Positions 11,353 to 21,468 of a stretch of 64,000 nucleotides of DNA are shown here, in pieces. The notes beneath the pieces were generated by a model. The model was not told the origin of the DNA. It searched no databases and saw nothing but the letters and a program-made list of their open reading frames with translations. A program made the position numbers and the translations under genes. How positions within the stretch are numbered: position 1 is the first letter of the stretch; every line of letters starts with the position of its first letter. Source of the stretch: Takakia lepidozioides (Eukaryota; Streptophyta; Takakiopsida; Takakiales; Takakiaceae); NCBI GenBank assembly GCA_030704615.1, contig CM060731.1:38750001-38814000 (forward strand), written 5' to 3'.

Positions 11353-12075
11353 TGTCGCGCACCTCACTTCGGTAAGCTCCCCTTCAAGTCATAGTTACTC
11401 GCTTTGATGCGCGCGCCTGACTCCCAACCTGGCCGCCCGGGCCAACTTGGAGCTTCGGCTGCTCACCGGGACATAACGGTCCCCCTTCGCTTCCCTCTAA
11501 ACCCTCCACCTATTTGGGACTAGGGAATTCCCTTTGGTAGATGGCAGTCCGGAACAGCTCCCCACTCTTTGGTCGCTTTCCGGCTCGTTCGCTTACTCAC
11601 TAGTTTTTGGTCACCAACGGGCTTGCACCATTCTCGGGTTACTACTCTACATACTTCTGTAGCTGTCTGTCGCGGGGGTTTCATAACCAGCCATGCCATT
11701 TTATGGCGAACCACCACGAAAACCCTCGACTCCCGGTGATGAGTCGCGGTGAGTCTTGGCCCACTCATCACGGCCCCTATGGACCGCGATGAGTCCCAAG
11801 ACTCCCCACGACTCCCACCACGAGGTCTCCGCCCCCATGGTGAGTCCTATGCCACCCCCACTAAGTCCCACTAAGCTACCACCACCCCTTGTGGAGCCAC
11901 CCCCACCGCAACCCGGTGTGCGGGGCTCCACCTAGTGAGCGCCTCCGCCTCCTCGAGTGCCTTGGGCACTCAAGGGTGCTTCAGCCCCCCATATCTATCG
12001 CTGCTGATGCCCCCACTACAGGGGCAGCCCCTCATGTGTCCCGACCCCCTGCCCTCAAGGCAAAGGGCCGCGACA
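11353..12075 (-). repeat. TE2 3' LTR
   Basis: 723 bp with the family's inverted ends. A G-rich, loosely polypurine stretch (minus strand GGTAGGGGTG) abuts it on the internal side and is the likely plus-strand primer. Confidence 0.9.
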
Positions 12076-12922
12076 CACACCCCTACCAACAGGGAGTCGA
12101 TGTCCTCATCGACTTGTCCATTTTGTAGAAAAAACATCCAAGTTGTGGCGTCCCACATCAAGGAGTTTGTTTCCGCACCATGGCATCCCATGGCAAGGAA
12201 CCAAACCCCACACTTGACTCTACTCTCCACTAGCTAGTTCGGTCGACTTCCTCCAAGTCCCGGCCAAGGGTGGAGCCTCTCCAGCTCCTCCCAGTGCACT
12301 CTTCTTGGCCTACTTCAAGGCCAAGGAACGATCCTCCCCGAGGATCGAATCGCCTTACTGCAACAACATTGCTTGCGATCGCTCATGATGCCGCTTTTGG
12401 CATCACCTTGAGCAAGGGTTCCCTGGAACCCTCTTTGACTAGGAAGATAACCTTGAACCAACCGTGCGCCCCAATCACTACAATTGGGTCCGCCTTGGAA
12501 TGCTGGCCTGAGGTACGGGAACACGCCGAAGCCGCACTACGACTTCGTCCCGAGGCTACACGATTATAGTACGTGAACGGAAGCACGTAGCTTCTTCCGC
12601 GTTAGCCCGCACTACAAGGCAACCCCCTCGGTAGCGCAGTTATAGTACGCGCACGCGCCAGGTGCGCACTAGCACGTGAACTCCCAAAGAAGTCGCAAGT
12701 TTCCTTGCCCCTTGGATGGGGGTCACCCGATTTCGGCACTCCGCAAACACACGATTAACCCAATTTACCTCTCCCACTTTTATAAGCTAGCATGCATTCT
12801 ACACACTAGCCAACCATACCATGCATCACCATTCCAAACACAATAGGACGCACAACATTTGGAACCCATTTCCTTTATAACAAATTTTTGTACAATACAA
12901 GTTTTTTGATCGGATTCCTAAG
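12076..12922 (-). mobile_element. TE2 3' non-coding region
   Basis: About 850 bp between the pol stop and the 3' LTR, shared with TE1 and with the truncated copy at 2449-3089. On the opposite strand a 99-codon open frame (12270-12569) is identical in 2644-2943 but broken in TE1 by a small insertion. I treat it as chance. Confidence 0.7.
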
Positions 12923-13728
12923 CTAGCTAAGCCGGGCTAAGCATGCATTTCCTCCCCCACGCTCCAAGGTTGATGTCCCCATCAACGTTTCTTCCGCTTT
13001 TGAGGTCGCCCTTCGAAACGCTGCAACCGCCTCGGATGCGTTTCCCATTTCTGAGGCACGCACCCAAGATGCCTCCACATGATGATAGCCCTTCCATTTG
13101 ACGAGATACTCCGTTTCTCGGTTCTTGAACCTCCTCGACTTAAGTATTGCCTCCACCTCGTACTCAGGTTCATTTTCATGATCCAACAGCATAGGTGTGG
13201 ACGCAACACTTGATGCCGATTCGGACGCGCTTCATCTTTGAAGTAAGGCTTCAAAAGGGAGACATGGAATACTGGGTGCACCTTGCTGTTTGCCGGCAGC
13301 TCCAATTCATACACATCCTCATTCATAACCTTCCGAATGCGAAAGGGTCCCGCATACGGAGGTACGAACTTCGGACTCACTTCCGGAGGTAGTCGGAAAT
13401 TCTTGATGTTCAACCAGACCTCTGTGCCTGCCTCAAACTTCACTTCCCTCCGCTTCCGATTCGCCTGCCTTTCATACCGTTTCCTAGCTTTGGCAATGTT
13501 GTACTTTGCGAGCTTCAACAAACGCTCGCGTTCTTCCAGTACCGCGGCTACTGCCGGTTCCTCAACGTCCTGGGCGGCCCAACTTGTCGGCACCAGAGGT
13601 GCTTTTCCATAGACCAATACAAAAGGGGAAACTCCCGTTGCGGAGTGTTCTGTGTTATTATAACAGAACTCTGCCGCGTCTAAGTGTTCCACCCAGTCTG
13701 TTTGGTCTGCCGACACGTAATTCCGCAA
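12923..13728 (-). pseudogene. TE2 pol: integrase C-terminus and chromodomain
   Basis: Minus-strand 13728-12982 encodes the end of the integrase core (WVEHLDAAEFCYNNTEHSA) and the C-terminal domain through KVHPVFHVSLLKPYFKDEA. A one-base loss near 13194 shifts the frame. The chromodomain continues in the overlapping frame 13192-12923 with ENEPEYEVEAILKSRRF and TEYLVKWKGYHHVEASW. TE1 has the intact base at this point but a different lesion further upstream, so each copy carries its own frameshift. The integrase Glu motif GQTERVN sits near 13740, in yet another frame from a lesion near 13730. Confidence 0.82.
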
Positions 13729-14942
13729 GAATCTGCTTCACTACGGAATTCACTCTTTCTGTTTGGCCGTCGGTCGTAGGTCGGAAGGCGGTGCTCATCT
13801 TCAGCCTCGTCGCCTCGTCCCCTCTTCTTCCAAAGTGTCCTCCAAAATTTACTCGTAAACTTTGGATCGCGGTCCGAGACAATATCCTTCGGGACTCCAT
13901 GATGCTTTAAGACGTGGGCGAAGTAAAGTCGCCCTGTCTCCTGCGCCGTTGCCGTCTCCTTGGTGGGGATGAAATGGCCCATTTTACTGAACCTATCCAC
14001 CACCACCATGATTGCATCGAATCCTTTTGACAGCGGCATAGCAGTCATGAAATCCATCGAGACGCTTTCCCAAGTCCCCTCTGGAATCGGCAAGGGTTGT
14101 AACAGCCCCGCTTGCTTTTTGTACTCGCTCCGGTTTTGTTGGCATGTGGTGCATGTCTTGACATACTCCTCTGCCTCCTCCCTCAGTTTGGGCCAGAAAT
14201 ACTCTTTCTTCAAGAGTGCCGCAGTGCGCTTGGCTCCGCCGTGGCCCGCAAGCGGGCTATCATGGCATTCTCTCAAGAGGCTATCTCTGATCCCTCCCTT
14301 TGGCACGTAGAGACGTTTTTGCTTATACCGGAGCAGTCCATTTTGCAAGTGGAACTGCGATTTAACCCCCATCCTCAAGTCCTGCATCACGGACTTCGCC
14401 AGCTCATCCTTCCGGCAAGCCTTCCGGATCTTCCTTTGGAGCGCCGTCTCGCCCTTGTACACCAACAAGAGCTGCTGCTTTCTACTTAAAGCATCGGCCA
14501 CCACGTTGTCCCGTCCCGGTTTGTACTGGATATCCACGTCGAACACCGCCAAAGTATCTTGCCACCTAAGTTGTTTTGGGGACAACTTGGGCTGCGTGGC
14601 AAAATACTTCACCGTGACATTGTCCGTGAACACCTTCACTGGGTTGGAACCAACATAGTGGCGCCAAAGCTCAAGGCAATGCACCACCGCCTTCATCTCT
14701 TTTTCGTGCGTCGGCCACCGTCGCTCCACTTCATTCAGTTTCTTACTTTCGTAAGCCACTGACGTCCATCTTGCATAAGTACACCCCCAATCGCGAAGTC
14801 CGACGCATCTGTATGAATCTCAAACGGACGATCGAACTCCGGGATTTTCAAGACTGGAGCTTCCGCCATCCGCTGCTTCAATTCAGCAAAAGCTTGGCCA
14901 CAAAATGTGTTCCATACCCAGACTTTGGATTTACACAGAAGG
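13729..14942 (-). pseudogene. TE2 pol: RNase H, H2C2 zinc finger and integrase core
   Basis: The long frame 14759-13680 starts within RNase H (LNEVERRWPTHEKEMKAVV, then VFTDNVTVKYFATQPKLS, ending NVVADALSRKQQ). It continues through the integrase H2C2 finger (HDSPLAGHGG, then CTTCQQNR) and the DDE core (VVVDRFSKMGHFIPTK and VSDRDPKFTSKFW). RNase H removes genomic RNA after reverse transcription, and the integrase inserts the DNA copy in the nucleus. Extra bases near 13805-13815 (a repeated CGTCGCC) shift the frame after the second catalytic Asp. The N-terminal part of RNase H, between 14759 and 14943, is in another frame, so one more lesion lies there. Confidence 0.85.
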
Positions 14943-15800
14943 TCACAGCGGCCCCGCGATCTTGGCGAAATTTCTCACATACTTCCGGTAATAGGAGGCG
15001 AGTCCTAGGAAGGATCGCACTCCCGGGACCGAAGTCGGAGGCTCCCAGTCCAAGATCGCCCTCACCTTTCTGTCATCCATTTTGATCCCATCCTGTGTAA
15101 TCACATGCCCCAGAACTCCACTTTTGTGACCCCGAATTCGCACTTTGAAGCTTTGGCATACAGCTTCCCTTCCCGCAATTTTTGGAACACCCTTTTGAGG
15201 TGCTCCAGGTGCTCCTCCTTTGTTTTCGAGTACACCAAGATGTCGTCGATGTACACGATCACAATCCAACCACTCCTGAAAAAGGCTGTTCATCAGCGTG
15301 CTAAAGGTCGCTGGTGCATTGGTGAGCCCAAAAGGCATCACCAAGAACTCATATGAACCATACCTTGTCCTGCACGCGGTCTTCTCCTCATCTCCTTCCG
15401 CCACCCGAATTTGATGATAGCCGGAGCGCAAGTCGATCCGGCTGAAATACTTCGCTCCTGCCAACCGATCGAAGAGGTCGTCGATCCTTGGCAAAGGTAC
15501 CGGTTTTTGATAGTCACCTTATTCAGAGCCCTGTAATCGACACACATCCGCAGCGTCCCATCCTTCTTGTCTGCAAATAGCACCGGGGCTCCGTAAGGTG
15601 ACTTACTCGGCCGGATGTACCCCTTTGACATTAGATCCTTGAGCTGAGTCTTCAGCTCGACCAACTCTCTGTGGCTCAACCGGTAGGGCGCCTTGGCAGG
15701 CGGTTCCGATCCCGGTATCACCACCTCAATCTTGTGGTCAACTCCTCTTCGCGGTGGCAAGCCGCTTGGTAAATCCTCCGGCATCACATCCTGGTATTTC
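14943..15800 (-). pseudogene. TE2 pol: reverse transcriptase, frameshifted
   Basis: Frames 15991-15338 and 15494-14943 together give a Ty3-type reverse transcriptase. They contain [70 protein letters not shown] and [20 protein letters not shown]. The catalytic YIDD is present in the DNA at 15242-15253 but out of frame with the neighbouring blocks, because of a small indel just upstream. A second frameshift lies near 15500. The enzyme would otherwise copy element RNA into DNA inside virus-like particles. Confidence 0.85.
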
Positions 15801-15852
15801 TCCAAAATCCCCTTGATCCAATCTGGGCTCGGCTCCCCATCGCCTTCTCCCT

Positions 15853-16374
15853 TCACTTCTCTAATGTAAAGCAAAACTGGGGCTCGTGTGCCTCCTCCAC
15901 GGCCCACTCCTTTGCTGACAGAAGGTTTATTCGCCCTCCCACGGATTTGGGCGTTTCCGACACTCGTAAGACCTCGCCACCATTCCCACATGGCAGCGTG
16001 ACTACTCTCTTGCGGCCATCTATGACCGCTCCGGATTTGCTCAAAAAGGTCATCCCCAAAATGAGATCCACTCCATCGATCTCGCAGATGGTGAAGTTCT
16101 CACGTCCCTCCCAACTCCCCAGTTGAAGAGGAACATCAAACGCCAACCTTGTCGCCAACTGTGGTTCTCCTTTGGCAGAACGCACCTCAATAGAGGCCCC
16201 CACGTCACTTGTCGGGAGTCCCAGCTTTTGTGCCGCCGCCGGTGTCATGAAGGAGTGCGACGCTCCTGTGTCCACCAACAACGACACATTAGTTCCGGAT
16301 ATTATCCCATCCACGAACAATAACTGACTCCCTTTACGCAGGGCGCCAGTTTCCTGATACAACTCACAAGAATA
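15853..16374 (-). pseudogene. TE2 pol: aspartic protease
   Basis: The minus-strand frame 16524-15853 contains NVSLLVDTGASHSFMTPAAA, with the catalytic DTGA, followed by [18 protein letters not shown], the usual second half of a retroviral-type protease. The enzyme acts as a dimer to cut the Gag-Pol polyprotein. The frame remains open through this domain. The linker to reverse transcriptase begins around 15850, where the frame changes. Confidence 0.8.
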
Positions 16375-17544
16375 TTGCCTACCTTGCAAGTCCTGGCGAC
16401 CACCGCTTCCACCAAGCGACTGATGGTATCTTCCGACAGCTCCGTGGTCGCCCGAGTCATGTTCAATTGCCGGGGCTTCGTGCACTTCTTGGCCATGTGC
16501 CCGGGCTCCCCGCAATTGAAACACACTCCATCAAAGGTCGCCTTCTGTCCGCCATAAGCCGCTCCACCCGCTTTTCCTTTCGAAGCACCGGGTGCCGCCT
16601 TGACGTGTGAAGGCCCTCCCTTCGATTTCCACGTGCCATTTTCGCCGCGTGGCCTATCCCACTTCTTTTCCGGTCGGAAGGAGTCACCTTCCCGCCGGGT
16701 CTTCTTGTGGTTCAGCTCCGTACGGCCTTGTCTTTCACCCCTAGGGACATCCGAGAAACATTCAGCCCTCTCAATTGCCTCGTTCAAAGTCTTGGTGGCT
16801 TCTCTCTCTCCTCCAACTTCCGCCTGGCCCATGGGGCCAGTCCCGCCACAAAGTTGAAGACCATTTCTGGTTCTGCCATGTCCGCGACTTCGAGCAACAG
16901 CACATTGAAAGCCTGGACATACCCCGAATGTCATCTGTTTGCTTCAAATTCCTCATCTTGTCCCGGGCAAGCCAGGACGCGTTGAGGGGCACAAACTGTC
17001 TCTTCATCAATTCCTTGAACCCACTCCAGTTCAAGGTTTCCGGGCTTGGGCCTCGGTCGTGAAGGCGTTTCTGCCACCATTGTTGAGCATAGCCCCTCAA
17101 ATAGGTGGGAGCCACTTCCACCGATCCTCGTCACTCAACTTGGCCGCCCGGAAGTACTGCTCTAGCTCCAGGAGCCAGGTGTTGAGTGCCTTCCGATTTC
17201 GAACGCCCTCGAAGGTGCCGGGTTCCTTAGGCTTCACCTTAAACTTTGCCTTAGTGGAAGTGGCATTAGCCGCCTTCAACACGTCTTTCAACGTCCCGCC
17301 AAACTGCGCCAACAACCCTTCCCAAAAGCTGCCGGCATGGGAGGCATCTCTTGGTTTGTCGGAGCTCTCAAGGATTCCTGGGCTCCGACTCCTCGGATTC
17401 CTCCCGCTCTTGAGCGGCCTCGTTTTCGGAAACATTCATCGCTTCCTCAAACGGCCGCCTCGGTGACACGTCGCCCCCATCGGGCTCACCAGGATCATCA
17501 TCTTTTGGGCCGTTCCGCTTTCGCTTTGGCTTGCCCGACCCCAT
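16375..17544 (-). pseudogene. TE2 gag with CCHC zinc knuckle
   Basis: The start ATG at 17544 gives MGSGKPKRKRN, as in TE1, within 45 bp of the primer binding site. A charged N-terminus is followed by capsid-like segments (PGTFEGVRNRKALNTWLLEL near 17200, LKQTDDIRGMSRLS near 16930). A basic linker leads to the knuckle CFNCGEPGHMAKKC near 16486-16527, which binds element RNA. Frame changes near 17400, 17110 and 16780 break the protein. Confidence 0.78.
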
Positions 17545-17585
17545 GATGAGGCCAATCCCAAGGACGATCGCGTACTGAACTCTAA

Positions 17586-17597
17586 GCTCTGATACCA
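17586..17597 (-). promoter_or_regulatory. TE2 primer binding site (initiator-Met tRNA)
   Basis: The minus strand reads TGGTATCAGAGC, two bases inside the 5' LTR. Confidence 0.85.
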
Positions 17598-17599
17598 AG

Positions 17600-18320
17600 T
17601 GTCGCGCACCTCACTTCGGTAAGCTCCCCTTCAAGTCATAGTTACTCGCTTTGATGCGCGCGCCTGACTCCCAACCTGGCCGCCGGCCAACTTGGAGCTT
17701 CGGCTGCTCACCGGGACATAACGGTCCCCTTTCGCTTCCCTCTAACCCTCCACCTATTTGGGACTAGGAGAATTCCCTTTGGTAGATGGCAGTCCGGAAC
17801 AGCTCCCCACTCTTTGGTCGCTTTCCGGCTCGCTCGCTTACTCACTAGTTTTTGGTCACCAACGGGCTTGCACCGTTCTCGGGTTACTACTCCCTATATA
17901 TACTTCTGTAGCTGTCCGCGGGGGTTTCATAACCAGCCATGCCATTTTATGGCGAACCACCACGAAAACCCTCGACTCCCGGTGATGAGTCGCGGTGAGT
18001 CTTGGCCCACTCACCACGGCCCCTATGGACCGTGATGAGTCCCAAGACTCCCCACGACTCCCACCACGAGGTCTCCGCCCCCATGGTGAGTCCTATGCCA
18101 CCCCCACTAAGTCCCGCTAAGCTACCACCACCCCTTGTGGAGCCACCCCCATCGCAACCCGGTGTGCGGGGCTCCACCTAGTGAGCGCCTCCGCCTCCTT
18201 GAGTGCCTTGGGCACTCAAGGGTGCTTCAGCCCCCATATCTATCGCTGCCGCTGCCCCCACCACAGGGGCAGCCCCTCATGTGTCCCGACCCCCTGCCCT
18301 CAAGGCAAAGGGCCGCGACA
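17600..18320 (-). repeat. TE2 5' LTR
   Basis: 721 bp, ends TGTCGCG/CGCGACA, followed by the target duplication CGTGT (18321-18325). Confidence 0.9.
17895..17902 (-). promoter_or_regulatory. Likely TATA box of the TE2 5' LTR
   Basis: TATATATA about 420 bp from the U3 end in a G/C-rich LTR. It is conserved in the other copies. The start site itself is inferred. Confidence 0.5.
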
Positions 18321-19185
18321 CGTGTTCAATCCCTGAGGCATCCTCCTTTCTCCTTGGAACTTGAGCTTGCGGACAATGTCGAGGATGCATTTTACGAGCG
18401 TCGGTCGATGGTCCGAACGGACTTGCATTATGCGGGGTCTTTACTCAATCTATTCTGCTCGACAATACCATGTTCCGAGACGACGCTAATGCCAAGGTCG
18501 TCCCCGTACGAGTGCTCATGCGATTGACTCCTTTGAACATGGCAGATAGAGCTATATCCGAGTACCAATGCTTTTCAGATCGCCACGACCCTTTCGAGGA
18601 CATGCCGGATCCGAAAGAGCGGAACATGTTGCCACATGAATGGTGGGATTTGATTGGAGCTGGAGCAAGAACATTGACTCCCATTGCGAAGCATATTCTT
18701 GCCCAAGTGTGCTCTGCCTCATCTTGCGAACGCAATTGGAGCAGTTACTCATTGTTCACAACAAGATTCGCAACAAGTTGAATCCCGCGAGGGCTGACAA
18801 ATTGGTATATGTGTATACCAATTGCCAACTGTTACGTAAGATGACAGCGGATGATGCTGCAACATGGTATGAAAAGAACTTGCATTCCGAAGACTATGCT
18901 TTTGAGGCAGATTCGATGAGTGACGATATTGCGTCTCTGAGGGACTCATCTGCCTCCGATAGTGGAGATGGGTCTGATGATGCTCCCAACAATGAGTATG
19001 ACCCGTTTACGTTCACAGAGGACGATGCTTATATCCACCCTACCTTTGATGACCTTCTTGACGAAGTACGTATCGTAGATGAGGGTCAAGCTACAATTGT
19101 GTCCTCCCCAGAACGTGGTCTTCAAAATGAAGTCGGGGTCTACTCTCGCCCCCCCGTACACTCTGAAGCCACCGGTAGTGGCTGA
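18321..19185 (+). pseudogene. hAT-family transposase, 3' part (hATC dimerisation domain), degenerate
   Basis: Continues the gene interrupted at 11352. Removing TE2 and one CGTGT copy joins the reading frames. The translation includes FDWSWSK-like text and then AKHILAQVCSASSCERNWSS (about 18690-18745), the signature of the hAT C-terminal dimerisation domain. After a one-base frameshift near 18760, HNKIRNKLNPARADKLVYVY follows in another frame (18640-19185), leading to an acidic tail with SDDIASLRDSSASDSGDGSD. The domain normally holds transposase dimers together. Stop codons and the frameshift make this a pseudogene. The 19186-19600 stretch may be the untranslated end. Confidence 0.75.
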
Positions 19186-19600
19186 ATGGAGCTCAAGGGT
19201 GATGAACTACCACGACCGAGCGACGTACGCAATCCTGTTCATACAAACGATGTTGCCGAACCCATTGTACAGTCGACGGGACGGGAACATGCCTCACCGA
19301 TACGACCAGCTCCACCACAATCCAAAAATCGATGCAGCTCCCCATCAAGACAGCGGGCATTAAGGAGCAATAGGGTTGATCTGTTTTTAACACGCACGCA
19401 TCATTCTGCTGCATTGGACCGGGCAGAAGTTGAAGTCTCGGATGATGACAACTTGCCACTACAAAAGTTGCGATGGTCATTTGGTTATTTAAGGATTTCT
19501 TTACACATGTGTGGATCTGTTTCAGGTGGAGAACATCGACAGATTGGAAAAAGTGGACATGAAGAAGCATTGCATTACGAAGCAGGAGACACTACAAACA
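19186..19600. other. Region downstream of the hAT remnant, no gene identified
   Basis: One frame stays open for 172 codons (19186-19704) but shows no recognisable domain and runs into satellite sequence. I regard it as 3' flank of the hAT element. Confidence 0.4.
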
Positions 19601-20010
19601 GAGCTTCAAAAGGCATACCATGTAATAGGTCCCGGTCTTATATGAGACGAAACAAAATTCATTCAATGGGCAATCGAATGATAACTGGTTGGGCATCCAA
19701 ATGATTTTCGTTTGCTTTCAAACTTTGCCACTATGTTCAACATACCATGTATCAGGTCCCGGACTAATATGAGATGAAACAAAATTCATTCGATGGCTGA
19801 TCGGATGGTTTTCCGTCGTCATTAGACATATGGTTCAAAAACGGAATAGAAAAAAAATCACGTGCACGCGAAACGCCGTCCAACAGGTCCAGAGCAGGAT
19901 CAAAAGAAATTCATCCAACGGTGAATTTGGAATTGGTTCGCTTTGAGACTTTCCTAGTGTGTTCAATGTACCATCCAAGAGGTCCCAGAGTCTCGTGTTA
20001 TTCAGCTGTC
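19601..20010 (-). repeat. About 120-bp repeat, right block, inverted relative to 3090-5150
   Basis: Two clear units and one decayed unit of the 120-bp repeat in reverse complement. The minus strand reads CATTTGGATGCCCAACCAGT-like and TTTGAAAGCAAACG-like text, as in the left blocks. The inverted arrangement brackets the hAT remnant. Confidence 0.7.
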
Positions 20011-20165
20011 CAATCTTGCAAACTTGTCACTCGAACTTTTACCATTTTCGGCATCAGACTCCCCAGCCAAATCCTGAGCTCGTCTTTGCTATTCCGAGGA
20101 TATGTGATTGAATGCCCACCCCATCCTCCCTATTGCCAATTAGGGATTTCAGTGGGAGGCTGAAA

Positions 20166-20822
20166 TCGGCGCCGATTATCCATGTCAATGAACTGTTGCT
20201 TGCAGGGTGACTTCGATCCTCACAAGTCATTCTTGTTAGGCTAAATATATGGAGGACAATTGTTAGCATACTCTTATAGCGTTATTGAGTCTTAGTACAT
20301 CTGTCAGGGAAATCGCCGCCGACTTTCCGTTTGTAATGGAAGAACATGGAAATTTTCTTTATTTGTCCTTCAATCCTTGACCGCTAGGGACAGTCTGTTT
20401 GATGTTTGCAGACAAATGAAACCTCCAATTTCTTTCCCTTGGTACATTTAGAAATCGGCACCGAATTCCACATTCCCCTGTGACGTTGGGGTGGGCTAAA
20501 CTTTATATTGATTGTGGGCAATTTGTGATACACTTTGAATTGGTCGCCTAATTCTGACATCTGACTTCATGTCACTCCCATTCACTGAAAGCCATTCTTA
20601 AATGCATGTGGCCCATATATGCCATTGTGTACTTGGCTGACAATGCACCACATGCGAAGCTCACATGCCGATGAGTGTTCAGGTTTCAGAATTCGGCGCC
20701 GACTTACCATTACACGACACTTCCGCCCACCTTTTTGCGAGCTTCGGTGAGTTCATATCAAGTTCTTAGAATCTTCTCTGAATTAAAAGGTGTTTGGTTT
20801 CGTTGAGGGCTAATCGGCGCCG
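20166..20822. repeat. Recurring palindrome TCGGCGCCGA (5 sites)
   Basis: The 10-bp palindrome TCGGCGCCGA, usually in the context AATCGGCGCCGACTT, occurs at 20166, 20313 (one mismatch), 20455 (one mismatch), 20693 and 20813, with two more at 23346 and 23520. Flanks do not align, so the motif itself is what recurs. Confidence 0.75.
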
Positions 20823-21419
20823 ACTTTTCTATACGAATATATAAACTTTGTTCTATCGGAACTTCTCACATCCAAACTCTCATTCACTGCCAGAGAATGT
20901 CTGTTTCTTTTTTTTGTTACGTAAATAATCTGGGCATGGGTCCAGTGATATATTGCTCCAAAACCCATAGATGAACCCACCCAAGGGCCAGCAACTAGAT
21001 AAAAGGACCCAAGATAAGAGGAAGGTACTCTTAACTTCCAAAGAAGGCATTCTTTCCATTCTTTCATAAGCAGGTTCCCTGTTAGGGAGGGGGGTTGTAC
21101 ATTAAGTCTGGAGTCACAATGCATTGATTTGAAGATATAGAAAAAAGCTCTTGATTCTTTAATTGGAAATGGTAAATCCCATCATGTTGGGATTTGGGAT
21201 GATTTTCAAGGCTTTCATGGTTGACATTTTTCCAGATTGTTTCCAAGTATGGGACCTTTGACTTCTAAAGCTAGAGGAGTTGATGTGTGCTAAGAGTCTT
21301 GGTCTCTTCAATGGCCTTATCAACTCACTATTTCCCTTGGGTCTTATAGGACCCACCCCCAAAAGGAGGCAGTAGCGGGAAGGTGAAGTGGCTCTTAGTT
21401 ACGCCACTTTGGCTGGCAT

Positions 21420-21423
<4 letters not shown>

Positions 21424-21464
<41 letters not shown>
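21424..21464. repeat. (CT)n microsatellite
   Basis: About 20 uninterrupted CT units in otherwise unremarkable sequence. Confidence 0.95.

Positions 21465-21468
<4 letters not shown>

Larger units (their letters stand above)
11353..18320 (-). mobile_element. TE2: full-length Ty3/gypsy chromovirus, TGTCGCG family
   Basis: A 6,968-bp LTR element on the minus strand. LTRs are at 11353-12075 and 17600-18320, both with TGTCGCG/CGCGACA ends. The 5-bp target duplication CGTGT is present on both sides (11348-11352 and 18321-18325), showing a single clean insertion into the hAT transposase gene. The order from the 5' LTR is primer binding site, gag with CCHC knuckle, protease, reverse transcriptase, RNase H, integrase and chromodomain, the standard chromovirus order. 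Several one-base frameshifts, including one at the reverse transcriptase active site, make it non-autonomous as read. The two LTRs share variants not seen in TE1, so the two elements come from separate subfamilies. Confidence 0.93.

Noticed and set aside
19186-19704. 172-codon plus-strand frame as a separate gene
   Set aside because: It begins next to the hAT stop and runs into the 120-bp repeat, with no recognisable domain.
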